A DNA stretch of 64,000 nucleotides, taken from positions 310,001 through 374,000 of the forward strand of contig CAJNOJ010000034.1 of the NCBI GenBank assembly GCA_905250025.1, written 5' to 3'. This document shows, in pieces, positions 23,060-34,530 of this stretch. The notes under the pieces are model-generated. The model made no database searches. It was given only the letters and a program-made list of their open reading frames with translations, and was not told the DNA's origin. How positions within the stretch are numbered: the first letter of the stretch is position 1; every line of letters begins with the position of its first letter. The translations under genes were made by a program, and so were the position numbers. The DNA comes from Adineta ricciae. Lineage: Eukaryota; Rotifera; Eurotatoria; Adinetida; Adinetidae.

Positions 23060-24400
23060 ATGGCACGAGCAACGGTCGGTAGTACCGCTGCTGAAATGAA
23101 GACATTCACCGATTGTATGTTCTTTATGAACGGATCTTGTAAATTAAATGACAAATGTCGTTATCGCCATTGCGCAAAGGCTGCTGCGCAAACAAAAACC
23201 TGCTCTAAATGGCCAAAAATTTGCCGAGACGCTAGATGTTCCTATCGACACCCGGCACCACCCAAAGTAGTGGATGGTAACAAGAAAAAACTGGCATCTG
23301 AACCTGCAGCAAGATCAGTACCAACGCCATTGGCATCATCACAACCGCAACAAGAAATTCTAATCAGCTTCTTCTGGGATATCGAAAACGTTCCAATACC
23401 TAAAGGACAAAAACCGTTTGATATTGTTCAACGCATTCGCCAAAAATTAATCATTGAGGCTGGTCTACGAGAAGATAATTTCTCGTGTTTTTGCGACAGC
23501 GCCATGATATCCAAAGATAATCAATTAAGTTTATTGCATGCAAACGTCAGCATAGTACATGTACCCGACCGGAAATCCGGAGCAGTAGACCGTCAGATTA
23601 TGTTAGCGTTAGATCGTTTTGAGCGAGCTCATCGACCTCCAGCGACAATTGTTCTTATCTCAGGTGATATCGATTTCGTTGGTAAATTAAGTGATCTTCG
23701 TCATCAAGCCGGTTTCCATGTTATTGTTATACATAATAAACCAGCGAAAGAAGAGTTAAAAGCTACGGTTAATGCTCATTATCCGTGGGAATTGTTTACA
23801 CAAGCATTGTCAAAAGATGTTAATCTTCTTCCTAATTTAATGGAAGAATTAACAACACGTACGCCTCAACCATATCGAATGGCCAGTTCGAATAGAGATG
23901 GCCATTTGCATACGGTTGAACCGTCACCTAATCGACCAGTGGCGTCAGCGAAATCACGACCAACTCCAGCAAAAAAACAAACATATCCATGCCCAAAATG
24001 TTCCAGTGAATTCGATTCAATTCAAGCTGTCAGACAACATCAAGAAGCCAAAGATCACCTTTTTGATTGTCCCAGGTGTGATGAAACATTCACCACACTC
24101 GATGGCTTGACTCAACATAAGAAAGCGAAAGATCATCAGGACATTGACTATGGTTGTGGACAATGCAATCGCCGGTTTAATCAACTTGATAGTTTAAATC
24201 AACATCAGAAAGCGACAGGTCACTCGGATTTGTTTAAATCGGTGCCTGTTATATCTGATGGTCTTCCTCGTGACAAAACACCTCCGAGGAACAATTCAAC
24301 TACAAGCAATGTTTGGGAAGATGCAGCCACGGTTATTATCAGTCAAGGTATTGCTGCACTTGTTAAACATTATCCGGCGGTATTTGCCAACAAAAAATGA
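23060..24400 (+). CDS. CCCH - NYN (PIN-like) - C2H2 zinc-finger protein, copy 1
   Basis: One coding exon of 446 residues from ATG 23060, which follows a 5' UTR splice acceptor. Two CCCH fingers: C19-x7-C27-x5-C33-x3-H37 and C48-x6-C55-x4-C60-x3-H64. Then a NYN domain of about 140 residues starting ILISFFWDIENVPIPKG, with the characteristic first Asp in WDIEN, later VDRQIMLALDRF and LISGDIDFVGKL, which supply the acidic metal-binding residues of PIN/NYN nucleases. The C-terminus has three C2H2 fingers of the C-x2-C-x12-H type (YPCPKC, FDCPRC, YGCGQC), each ending in H-x5-H. The closest known architecture is the MARF1/limkain NYN group, RNA nucleases or RNA binders; the exact combination here is unusual. 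All acidic positions I would expect are present, so ribonuclease activity is plausible. Confidence 0.85.
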   Translation: MARATVGSTAAEMKTFTDCMFFMNGSCKLNDKCRYRHCAKAAAQTKTCSKWPKICRDARCSYRHPAPPKVVDGNKKKLASEPAARSVPTPLASSQPQQEILISFFWDIENVPIPKGQKPFDIVQRIRQKLIIEAGLREDNFSCFCDSAMISKDNQLSLLHANVSIVHVPDRKSGAVDRQIMLALDRFERAHRPPATIVLISGDIDFVGKLSDLRHQAGFHVIVIHNKPAKEELKATVNAHYPWELFTQALSKDVNLLPNLMEELTTRTPQPYRMASSNRDGHLHTVEPSPNRPVASAKSRPTPAKKQTYPCPKCSSEFDSIQAVRQHQEAKDHLFDCPRCDETFTTLDGLTQHKKAKDHQDIDYGCGQCNRRFNQLDSLNQHQKATGHSDLFKSVPVISDGLPRDKTPPRNNSTTSNVWEDAATVIISQGIAALVKHYPAVFANKK

Positions 24401-25259
24401 ATCAAAATTTGTTTTAATTTAAAATATTCTTTTACCATTATTTACAGAGAAATCGAGTTCATTGATTTTTCGGTAAATCGACGAAAATGGTCTGAAGAAT
24501 AAGCTGATCTTCAAATTGAAAAGAAATATTTGAATGATCAGCGTTTCATTTAAAACTTGTATCGAATATTTCTATTCGATAAACAAGTGAATGAAACATG
24601 TAAAATAAATCATATCTATTTTTGTAGTGATCAAATCAGTAATTCGATTCTGTTTTATTCATTAGAAATATTCAATTACTTGTAATAAACAGTTGATAAA
24701 TCTATTCATACGAATGATGAAGTACTTGGATAGCTGAATAGTTGAATTGAACTTTCGAGTTTGATTACACTACTAGTCGCTTCTAATAAATGTGTAAATG
24801 GATTCATAAGTACGATTTGTTATTGTTAAAATCTTCAGTGAAGCACAAAACACTTCTTCTCTTCAGCTATTTTTGAAACATTAATTTGTTTCCTATGTCG
24901 TATAATTTGAGTGTTTCCACACAGTTAGTTATTCTCTCCTATTTTTATCGCAAAAATCAGCCATTCGTAAATATCATGTGAGATCAAAATTGTTGTTTTA
25001 TGTTTAGTTTCACGAAGAAAAAGAAAGAAATACATATAAAATAAACTGATGAATCCTACAGATATTATTGATTTGATTCAATGCTACTGTTGTCGCGTAT
25101 GATCGTCATCGTCGTTATTCATCTGAATTTGTCATACGTGAGCACTAATGCAGAACACAAAAATGATTTGAGCACACATGTTAACGTACATGAACAGAAA
25201 GAAGAATGCAATTTGCATTAGGCTGACTAGATGCCAAGAATAAAAGCTGAAAGTATCGA
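24401..25259. other. convergent intergenic region
   Basis: Lies between the 3' ends of the NYN gene and the MFSD8-like gene. AATAAA-type signals occur near 24603. Nothing else seen. Confidence 0.4.
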
Positions 25260-27479
25260 TCATAAAGTTTGTGAAGATGATTTTGACAAGCCGTTTTCAA
25301 CAGTCCGATTTTGGTCGTCCGAGACGCAAAGAACATTTGTTGAGCTGGTATCGTAACGAAGTTGAGAATCGAGATTCGACGATGAATTACATTTGGAATT
25401 TTTCTTAGATAAGCATGGCTTTTGTTCATCATCCTGTTGAACAAGAGTGATATAACAATTTTTCGATGATAATGGTAATGCTGTATTCTCATTGTCATCT
25501 GCAATCGATGAGCTTTTGTTCAGCGATGGACTAGTCGGATCTTTTCGATCTGATGAATTGTTCGGGTCAGACATTGGACGTAAACGTTTTAGAACGAAGA
25601 ATAATGCGATCAAAGTAAAGAATGTCAACGTAAGCATAGTTGTCATCATAATATGAAGACGTGTGAGAAGTGCTGCTGCAAATATTGGACCAACTACAAA
25701 CAAAAAGTTCGAAATGAAGAGAATTTTCATCTGTTTTTCTTTCATCTTACTTATGGTTCCGATGCCCATGACTAGTCGTTGAATGCCTTGTGAAAAACCT
25801 TGTAGTTCTTTGATGGTCAATTTCGTAAATATTGATACACTAGTTGCTGCTAAGAATGGTAAACCAAGAAGATCAAGTATAACGAAAACGATGAACATTG
25901 CAAATAGACGTTTATCGACTACTCCTTGACTCGATTTGCCTGACCAACCGAATGATTGTGAAGCCCAGGTAAAAAATACTCCCAAGACGCAAGCAGCGGT
26001 TAGTGATATGAAACCGAATACAAGTAAAAAGCGATCTTCAAAACGTTTCGACAGGACAAAAACAAGTAAAACATAAACAGTAATAATTTCTAAGCCAGCG
26101 AAAGCAAATAAACTAGATGTATGGACTATATTCCAACCAAAATTTTGTTCGGTAAACGCTGCTACTATTGTTTCTAATGCTGTTTGATTGAAATAGGCAA
26201 TGAATGTGGCAAAGAATAGGACGAACATTTCGATCCGCACGTATTGACGGTAATATGCTTCGGATGATAGTTTCTGTTGATCTTGTCGAGATGGATGATC
26301 TGATCGAGTGTATTTATGTTTTGGAGAATTATCGGATGTCGACGGTCCGGTTGTTGTTGATGGCGTTCGATCATAGAAACAAAACCAACAAACAATATGG
26401 AGTATTAACCAAATAGAAGCCATTAGAAAGCCAGGACCATTTAATGGATTGATATGAACAGTACCTGACAGAGAAAAAAGTATTTACATTAAAGATGCGT
26501 ATTTGAAAGAGAACAAAACAATATACAAACCAATGTAAAAGTCCATTTTACGAACGAGTAATGTAAAACATGGACCGACTAATAGACCTATTCAGAAAGA
26601 TATATTGAATAACATCGAAAAAGCTGACACCCATCATTTTAATCTATGAATCGTAAATGAAAACAGAAGAACATACCCAGTTGTCGACACCCAAGAATTA
26701 TTGCAATGGCTTTTGTTCGATCTTTTTCAGTTGTTCGATGAGCTACGTCAGCAAGAATCTAACACGAAATAATCGAGATGTACGTAAATGTAAGATCATT
26801 GAACAAAAAACAGTTTTCTTACTGGTGGCACGGCTCCCATGCCAACACCAGAAATCAATCGTCCCAAAAGGACAATATGGATATTATTCGTCACAAAATA
26901 CAGAATATTTCCGCCAATTTCAAATAAATTCGAGACAAGGATAAGGACTTTCACTTTGCCAGTTACATCGGAGATTTTTCCCATGATAACACCTGTTACT
27001 GCGCCAGATACGCTATAAAATGACAGTATTAAACCTACATAAACTGAAATTGGCGTCATTTTTTTAACATAATCGAACGCTGTAGGTAAAATAACTGCGT
27101 ATTCGACGCCTGTCATAAAAGCAAAGAGACATATTGTTCCAAATGTTAACATAACGCGTCGGTGCCCATGTGTCCAACGAAAAAAATCGGCTGAATGTGT
27201 GACTGGTGTTTTCGGTTGTTTCTCGTCATCATCTTCTTCAATCACGTTGTCCAGATGGACTGGAGAAGCTTTTCGATAATCTGGATAGTTTGTTGTATCT
27301 GGCGTATGTATAGGTGAAGTTTTTGAATTGTTGTCCAACGGTGAATACGACCGTTTGGGAGTTTTAAACGTGTCTCTGCACGTATCTTCGGAAATTAAGT
27401 GTTCTGATTGTGCAACGACATCTGCATCTTGACTGCTCAGCGAAGAGCGACGATGTGAATCCAACAAAGATCCGTGCAT
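25260..27479 (-). CDS. major facilitator transporter, MFSD8/CLN7-like, copy 1
   Basis: Five exons on the minus strand: 26823-27479, 26677-26758, 26531-26587, 25751-26464 and 25260-25693, joined in frame to 647 residues. The first 110 residues are cytoplasmic and polar, with LLDSHRRS and an acidic EEDDDE. Twelve membrane segments follow, with the MFS loop GKISDVTGKVKV after TM2 and an LGRLISGVGMGA TM4. NQTALETIVAAF and GFSQGIQRLVMGIGTI resemble the MFSD8 C-terminal half. MFSD8 is a lysosomal membrane protein linked to chloride or solute export. The long polar C-tail (about 120 residues) is Ser-rich. The last intron (25694-25750) is 57 bases, in frame and without a stop, so retention would insert about 19 residues in this copy only. 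Start Met at 27479 is the first after an acceptor-like site; an upstream exon is possible. Confidence 0.8.
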
Positions 27480-29150
27480 ACCGCCGTTTGTATCTAAATC
27501 TAAATGATACACATAGATAAAATGAAACACCGATTAATAAACAAGTCGGCTAATTATTTAGATAAATATATCTTTTGCTAGAGGAAAAAAGAACATGAGA
27601 GCTTGTTTGACTTGTAAACTATGTTTGTTGTTACGTGTCATTATATACACGCCTATGTTATTCTAGGACAAGCAACACAACTTTATAGATAGTCAATTTT
27701 CTAGCAAAAAGAAAATAAGAAGGAGAGAATGGTAAAATACGCTGGCTATACAAAATTTAGAACCGAGCAATAAGCAGCGAGACATCGTCATCAACAACAA
27801 CAACAACAGCGGACTTTTTTCTCTCTCAGTCGATCAACGCATCGTTGGTTGTTAGCGATGGAAGGAATAGAGAACTGTGTATGGTAGAAATAAACGCGGA
27901 GGTTCCTTCGTCGAAGATTCCTTTTTCTCCCTCTTTCCTTTTCTCTCGTCTTTTTCCCTACTAGCGCTTTTCACAGAAAGAAAAAGAAACACATGTGAGC
28001 TAAAGATCGACCCGATATATCTACATACAACTGTTTCAATTTGATTTAAATAAGTAATCATTAGTACGCGCAAAATTTATGCAGAAAAAGCAAATTGAAA
28101 GTACTATCAATATTTGATAAGTGAAGAAGGAACGGAACTGCTCTTAAGTCTCCTTCGGTCGTCAAATCTATTTCACTCATTGAACTGCTCTACACGACAC
28201 ATATGTTCATTCGAAATAGCGATGATACACTACTATTTTTTGCTCTTCCCTCAGTAGTCAAGGACGACTACTAAAAACCTTGAAAATTTGTCTGAATTAT
28301 TCTCTCTGAAATAGCTCTTTTAAGATTTCGTGAAGAGAACATGTCTGTGAGGAAATATAACCACAAATGAGCAACTAACCTGGTGTGCAGACCATATCTT
28401 GTTAAGTAGTATAATTGTACCTGCGAATGAAAATGCGAAAGAAGAAATATGTTTTCTTATTGCTTGATTATCACATGAATGACGAACAATATTTTCATTT
28501 GTTTACAACGTACCTCATTGCTGTAATAGCTTGTTTATTGCATGTGTTATGCTCGCGATTGCCTGGCGAAAGGAAAGGTGAATCGAAGTTGGTGTCCTTT
28601 GCTTCGCTGCTGTGATTCGAATGTGTACGCATAGCGTTCGCGTGTCATTTGTTGTAGCTATGCAGGCAAATCCTCCTTTCGTTCTTATAATTGCAATGAT
28701 AAGAAACGAATGAAAAATAAATTTGATTCGAACAGAACAAAGACGAGCGAGAAGAAGAAGAAGATGTAATCTATAATGATAAGGGAAAATGATGAATCTT
28801 TTGTTCAGCAAACTTGAATGATGAATCTTGCTCATATCATGTCAAGGCTTAAAGTCGAAAAGAGAAACTGATTTTGTTTTATTCTCATACGACAGTTAGA
28901 ATGACAAAAGGTGTAATAGAACGCTGATAGAAATGTGTTTTTTTTTCGAAGAAAAATTGTTTAGTTGTTCAAAACCGTGAGAACCAAAGACGAGATAATA
29001 GATCTTATCAGAGTGCAGTGAAACAAAATTGAACTATACATTAAATAAGAAGTGAAAACTAACAACAAAAACAGAAAACATCGGTAAGAAAAAAAAAGAA
29101 AAAGAATCACCGTCTTGCAAGAGAACAAATATAGAAATTGGTTGGCTGTT
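27480..29150. other. intergenic upstream of the MFSD8-like gene
   Basis: 1.7 kb with no gene I can support. It holds an acceptor-like site just upstream of the MFSD8 start, an AAC microsatellite near 27793-27807 and an AAG tract near 28750 whose length differs between the two copies. Several open frames on both strands are not maintained as proteins. Confidence 0.45.
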
Positions 29151-29966
29151 TCATCGGGACCACGTCTTACTGGTTGGCGTTCTTCGATCAGTGAAAAACG
29201 ACCGAAGTAGCAAGACAGTACCAATAGCTACGATAATAATAAGAATAAATTGTCCTAAGGACCAGATTTGTACACGCTCTTGAAGATCTTCGGCACGTGC
29301 ACGACCGGTCGCTTCACGTAAACGATGATGTGTTTGATAATCGATACAAGATTCGAGATTACGATGAATATTTCCTACTTTTGATTCGATCTAAAGAAAC
29401 AAAAAAAGAATTTTCTTCAGAAACTTTTCTTTCTCGAACTAACCATCGTTAATGCACCTTCAGCAACGCGTGGATTCGCACCACCAATTTCATGTTCGGG
29501 ATCACCGTCAACTCTCCAGTCTAAATAAGTACACATGACTTTTCTTCATGGATAACTCGTTCATTCGTACCGATATAAATAACTTTATGTGTGTAAGTGG
29601 AAAATTCATTGCTGAAACAGAATTCGTACACGCCATCTTCTTCAGCTGTTCGTTCGATTTGATCGTATTGTTTTTTTGTTACTTGATATAAGACTTTACC
29701 CGATGGACTTTTCAATTCTAAATCAACATCATAGTTACCACCCGTGACGACCTATTGAATACCAGAGAAGTTTGCTAGTCTTTGTTTTAGATAAATTCTA
29801 AAGAGTTTACTTGAAATTCTAAGACATATTTGGAGCCAATTTTGAGTTTTTCATTGAAACATTCTTTTGCATTGTCCGGCAGTTCAAACGTTAATTCATT
29901 CGCAGAAATTTCATGAAAAAAAACCGCTATGAAAAACAACGACGCAGAGAGTCTTGAGCTTAGCAT
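29151..29966 (-). CDS. p24/TMED family cargo receptor, copy 1
   Basis: Four exons on the minus strand (29811-29966, 29571-29751, 29444-29520, 29151-29390) give 217 residues. The signal peptide is [27 protein letters not shown] domain follows, with [29 protein letters not shown], and [19 protein letters not shown], whose Cys pairs with the earlier one. Then a coiled coil ([39 protein letters not shown]), one transmembrane helix ([15 protein letters not shown]) and a short cytosolic tail starting RSFFTDRR. The FF pair next to the membrane is the COPII/COPI signal of p24 proteins. These act in ER-Golgi vesicle traffic. The GOLD pattern is closest to the gamma (TMED3/7) group, though the tail lacks a clear KKxx. 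Its start lies 269 bases from the divergent TTC8 start. Confidence 0.92.
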
Positions 29967-30144
29967 GGTCTAAAAAATGCGAAGAAAATAGAAGATTAGT
30001 CGATTAGATCAGGATATAATTTCATTTTGAAACTTACTTTTCTTCTACTACTATACACGTATTACATGTCTATCTAATCAGCCAATCAACTTCTTACGAC
30101 GAATAACTGCGATATATATTTCTCACTGGATGTCGCCACACGCT

Positions 30145-30158
30145 TATTTCTTAGCAAC
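30145..30158 (+). promoter_or_regulatory. candidate RFX X-box upstream of TTC8, copy 1
   Basis: TATTTCTTAGCAAC matches 12 of 14 positions of the RYYNYYWWRRNRAC X-box consensus used by RFX factors on ciliary genes; the AGCAAC half is perfect. It lies about 78 bases before the TTC8 ATG and is unchanged in the second copy although flanking bases differ. Confidence 0.4.
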
Positions 30159-30235
30159 AAGGAAAAGTATGCGTTCAAGTAATGGTAGCGATCTTATGAA
30201 CAGTAAATACCTACAAAGCAAAACTTCTGCCAGAT

Positions 30236-32581
30236 ATGGATTTGCTTTTTCAAGCAGTAAGTTTATTTCGCCGCCGTCAATATGAAACATGCGTTGAAGT
30301 GACTACTCGCCTACTTGCGAAGAATCCAAACGATCAAGTATACTTCGACAATTGAGAAAACTCCTCAAGAAATATTGCTGTCGTTTTTTGTTTAGGCGGC
30401 ATGGCTACTCAAAATGCGTGCATTGACTGAACAATTGTATGTTGATGAAACAGAAGTGGCTGATGATGGTCTTGCAGAGATGTTAGACGAAAATGCATTT
30501 CATCAAGCGCCGATGCCTGGTACATCAATGCGGCAGCCTACAGCAAATCCAAATTCGGGAATGAATGGACCCAGTCCAGCGATGCGACCAATGACAATGA
30601 CTGGAAGGCCGATAACGGGCATGCTGCGATTGAACACTCAATCGACACAAGGTGGTAAAAGTATGGAACATGTTTTAAAGACTGCTCGAACGGCCGCCAC
30701 AGCACGGCCTGTCACAACCGCCACAGGTCGTTTTGTTCGACTTGGAACAGTAAGTTTTGTTTACAACCGAAAAGAAAACTTCGAAGAAAATGATTTCTAA
30801 AAAAACCGAATATAGAATTCATTGTCAACTATTTTAAGTCATTAGCTGGCGTTAAGTTAATTCCAAATTTCATCGGCATATTAGTTTCTTCGTTATCGCC
30901 ACATATACATTGACAGTTTAGACGATATTCAGGCATAGTTAAATATTCTTGGATATCACGCAAAAAGTTGGATGGATTCGTTTGACACCGAGAGATTTCT
31001 TTACTTGCATCACAACAACATTTGCAATCAAGAAACGACACATTTAGATGATCTTTCAGATAGCCGGATAGTGTTTCTTGATGATTGTTGTTCGTTGGAC
31101 ACGCATCTGTTGTCGTATTTGGACTGCAATTCATGATTAACAAACGAAAGATTGTTAAGAAAATTCAGGCGCGTTTATTTACTTATTTGTAGGCATCGAT
31201 GCTGAGTACACCTGATGGTCCTTTCATTCAAGTAGGTCGATTAAATCTGCCTAAATATGCACAAAATCAAGCGTTAGCTCGATCACTCTTTGAACATTTG
31301 TTTCATCATGCCAACGATGTTCGAACGGTATGCAATACTAATTTCTGACAAAAGACTGCCATTATTATGCTTAATTACTACACAGGCTCAACAACTAGCC
31401 ATTCATGCGAATGAATATACGCAAAATAAAGACTGGTGGTGGTTAGTGCAAATTGGTAAATGTTACCACCGGTATGCGAAAGACTTTCTCACAAATCAAT
31501 AGTTCTTACCATTCATCTTCTAGATTGGACATGTTTCGTGATAGTGAAAAACATTACATTCTATCATTGGAAGTTCAGCCAATGGTTGATACTTATCTAT
31601 ACTTAGCCAAAGTGTATCTTCGTTTGGATCAACCATTACTGGCCATTAGTAAATTACGAGAAGGATTAGAAAAGTTCTCGCATGAACCGTGTCTAGTCCA
31701 AGCAATTGCACGTATTCATGAGGTTTGGTAGGAACGACAAACCAGCTAATCTTCATTTTCCAAATCTCCTAGGGTTTAAACGATATGACGCAAAGTATCG
31801 ACTACTATCGGCAAGTTTTGAAATTAGACAATACAAATATTGAAGCCATAGCATGCATTGCTGCCAATCATTTTTACCACGATCAACCGGAAATTTCATT
31901 GAAATTCTATCGGCGCCTTTTACAAATGGGTGTGACCACTTCAGCTGTGCTTTGCAATATTGCCTTATGTTGTTTTCATGCTCAACAATACGACATGATC
32001 GTGGCCTGCTTTTTAAAAGCCTTAGCTGTTGCCACAGTTGACGAAGACCGAGCTGAAATCTGGTACAATATCGGTGAAATGGCCTTAGTATGTATTGAAT
32101 ACATTTCGAGAATCTATCTGAGCACCTAGATCAATTTCGAATTTTAGTACACATCAGATATTCAATTAGCAATCCAATGTTTCCGTTTAGCACTTGTTTA
32201 CAACAATGATCACGCCGAAGCGTATAATAATCTAGGTCTAGTAGAAATCCAACGAGACAATCATGAAATCGTAAGTAGGCTCTGCTTTGATGATATCGAT
32301 TGATTATGAATGATCATTGCAGGGTCGAGCTTATCTACAAACAGCTCAAAGTCTTGCACCACACATGTTCGAACCGTACTATAATTACGGTAAATCGATG
32401 TATCAGGTAAATAATACTTTTCAAAATCTTTGTCGTTTTGATGAAAAAAATTGTTCTGCTATAGCAAGGTGATTTACAAAGTAGTTTCCGTGCAATAAAA
32501 AGTTCACTGGATATTTATAAGAAGCATTCCGATTCGAAGCATATTTATGACGAATTGAAACAGATGTTTGCAGAGCTTTGA
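30236..32581 (+). CDS. TTC8: Bardet-Biedl syndrome 8 protein (BBSome subunit), copy 1
   Basis: Nine exons (30236-30337, 30396-30749, 31193-31327, 31386-31471, 31524-31722, 31773-32087, 32148-32270, 32323-32406, 32465-32581) join to 504 residues, against about 530 in vertebrates. Family landmarks run from end to end: LFRRRQYETCVEVTTRLL, AWLLKMRALTEQLYVDE, GLAEMLDENAF, the basic Thr/Pro-rich linker with GRPITG and ATGRFVRLGT, KDWWWLVQIGKCYHR, and TPR repeats such as EAIACIAANHFY and QPEISLKFYRRLLQMG, then DHAEAYNNLGLVE. BBS8 is a TPR subunit of the BBSome, which carries membrane proteins into and out of cilia. The second intron is unusually long (443 bases) because it harbours an antisense ORF. 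The 3' end is 269 bases from the convergent SLC45-like gene; AATAAA at 32647. Confidence 0.96.
30829..31134 (-). CDS. nested antisense small Cys-rich protein in TTC8 intron 2, copy 1
   Basis: An open frame of 101 residues from ATG 31134 lies wholly within intron 2 of TTC8 on the opposite strand. It holds ten cysteines, most in two clusters, LDCKCCCDASK and LNCQCICGDNE, with single Cys in NCSPN, DACPT and SRCQT. There is no signal peptide or membrane helix. Comparison with the other copy (50490-50795) shows about 15 substitutions, of which roughly 8-9 are synonymous, with no indel or stop. Given that most sites are non-synonymous, this suggests purifying selection. Family unknown; a metal-binding protein would fit the Cys pattern. 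No exon beyond the intron was found. Confidence 0.55.
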   Translation of the reverse strand: MNCSPNTTTDACPTNNNHQETLSGYLKDHLNVSFLDCKCCCDASKEISRCQTNPSNFLRDIQEYLTMPEYRLNCQCICGDNEETNMPMKFGINLTPANDLK

Positions 32582-32850
32582 CAAATGAACATACATTGTC
32601 GTCTTTAAATGTTGTTTTGTAAATAAATGTTATATCATTGTACTTGAATAAAGTCTCTTTTCGAAATGTCAGTTTGAAATTTTCGTTCGATTGAATTGAT
32701 CATTGCAAGTATCGGCAAACGTAGAAAGTCATTTGCATAATAAATCAAAATCACAGTTGTGACTTATTTCATTCGCCCGTATCGATTTGCATAGAACCAG
32801 CTGGAAAACCTTGTGTTTTTATCCATATCTGAGAGAAAACAAATCATCTA

Positions 32851-34530
32851 TTATTTATCGATTTTCAGCAACTCTTGCAGCTGATGTCGATTTATCACAA
32901 TTCGATTTATAAACCAAAGTGAGCAAATAGCAAGAACAAAACTTGTCACAATATACGAAAGAGTCGATTTAAATATTAGCATTATGTAACCCATAATAAC
33001 GGATGAGATGATTTGTGATGCAAAATAAGTACTGTCAAGTATACCGAGTATTGTTCCAATGCCACGTGTTTGTAAAACGGGATTATCGATAAAGTAGACC
33101 TTAAAATGAGATTATTTGTCTTTTGAGAGAAACAGTTGTCTGTTTTTTGTTTACCTCTCGATTTGCATAATAGGTCATGACGAGTGTGTAAGGGATGGAC
33201 GTTAATGACGCCATCCCCAGGCCAGATAATGATGCCATAATGTTAATGATAATGATGTTTCTTGAGACATATATAACCATCATTGATAGTGCAAAGATGA
33301 ACATGCCGAATGAAAAAGTGAGATGAATACCAAACTGATTGATCATTGGCTTGAGCAATGGCGCATAAAGCGCACCAACAACACAATGAAAGAGTAATCC
33401 ATAAGAAGCGATCCGAACACCTTGATCGTATCGTAAACGCTCAACTGATAATTCATCCGCACTTGGATCGCCCATATACACTGTTTGACCGACGAAATCA
33501 GTGAAAAACAAATTAAATGTCATAATTGCGGACCTAGATGATATTTAGAGTAAAGGAGAAATCGTATTCAATCTTTCGTTTGCATACCATGAACAACATT
33601 CAGCTAATGTTAAACGTTGCAGAACAAATGGCATCGTAAGAATCGTTCGAACAGAATTTGAGACGGTATGAAGAATATATTTTAATAAATGAATGAGAAA
33701 GAAACTATCTATCAGATTCGTATCGATGCCTGTGCTTTGCTCATCAGGAATATCGTAAATCTTCTCATTAGCAGATATCAATGTACAGCAAAGTGTTATC
33801 GAGAAAAATAGTAAAATAACAATAAAGGTTAATTTCTCTTGTCCCTGCATATAATTACTAAGAAACGAGTCAGTCCAATCGGTAGCCGTGATTAAATATC
33901 CGAGACATCCACCTAAAACAATCGATGAATTTATCTTTTGTTTTTACAAACTTGAACATTCATTACCGAACGATGTCATAAATGAATAGACGAAAAAACA
34001 CGAAGATTCTTGCGGTGTGCCTTTACATACATCATAAATTAGGGATTCACATGGATTGAAGCAAGCTTGAGCAGAAAAGTCAAATAGAACGCAAGTGATA
34101 ACCAATAAGCACAATCCAAGCTTAGGTGCATGTAGCAGTTGACCTAAAGAGAAATGAATCACATAAGCGTTTCATTTCTTCGCTCAGTTTTGTTTTTTTC
34201 TCTTTTCCTACCGATCGCTTCACTTTGTGGAATCAGCATGAGGCAAAAGATGATTGTCAAACAAAAGCCAAGTATAAATGGACGTCGTTTACCGAACCGA
34301 GATCGACATCGATCACTCGAATGGCCAACAACAGGACAAAGAAGAAAACCAAGTAACGGACCACAGCCCATTAACCATGTCATCGATGACTCGGATATTC
34401 CAGCTTTGAGTAAAATCGGCGGAATATACGTAAATGCTGAGGCAGTACAAAATTCTAATCCACATACGAGAGATGTAATAATCAATAAATGGAATAGATC
34501 ACTATTGTAATATGATTGTAGAAACTTCAT
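32851..34530 (-). CDS. SLC45-family sugar/proton transporter, copy 1
   Basis: Five exons on the minus strand (34212-34530, 33967-34143, 33588-33912, 33155-33533, 32851-33099) give 482 residues. The start reads MKFLQSYYNSDLFHLLIITS. LVCGLEFCTASAFTYIPPIL is TM1 of the family, followed by GCGPLLGFLLCPVVGHSSDR and the signature RCRSRFGKRRPFIL between TM2 and TM3. Later CCSWSAIMTFNLFFTDFVGQ and VYMGDPSA match SLC45 TM7 and its following loop. About twelve membrane segments are expected. SLC45 proteins are H+-coupled sucrose/glucose carriers of the MFS group, at plasma membrane or organelles. All splice joins keep frame and both copies are intact. The gene is convergent with TTC8. Substrate is inferred from family only. 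Confidence 0.88.

Noticed and set aside
27840-28840. Several ORFs of 60-106 residues upstream of the MFSD8-like gene
   Set aside because: Their frames are not maintained between the two copies (different starts, ends and shifts).
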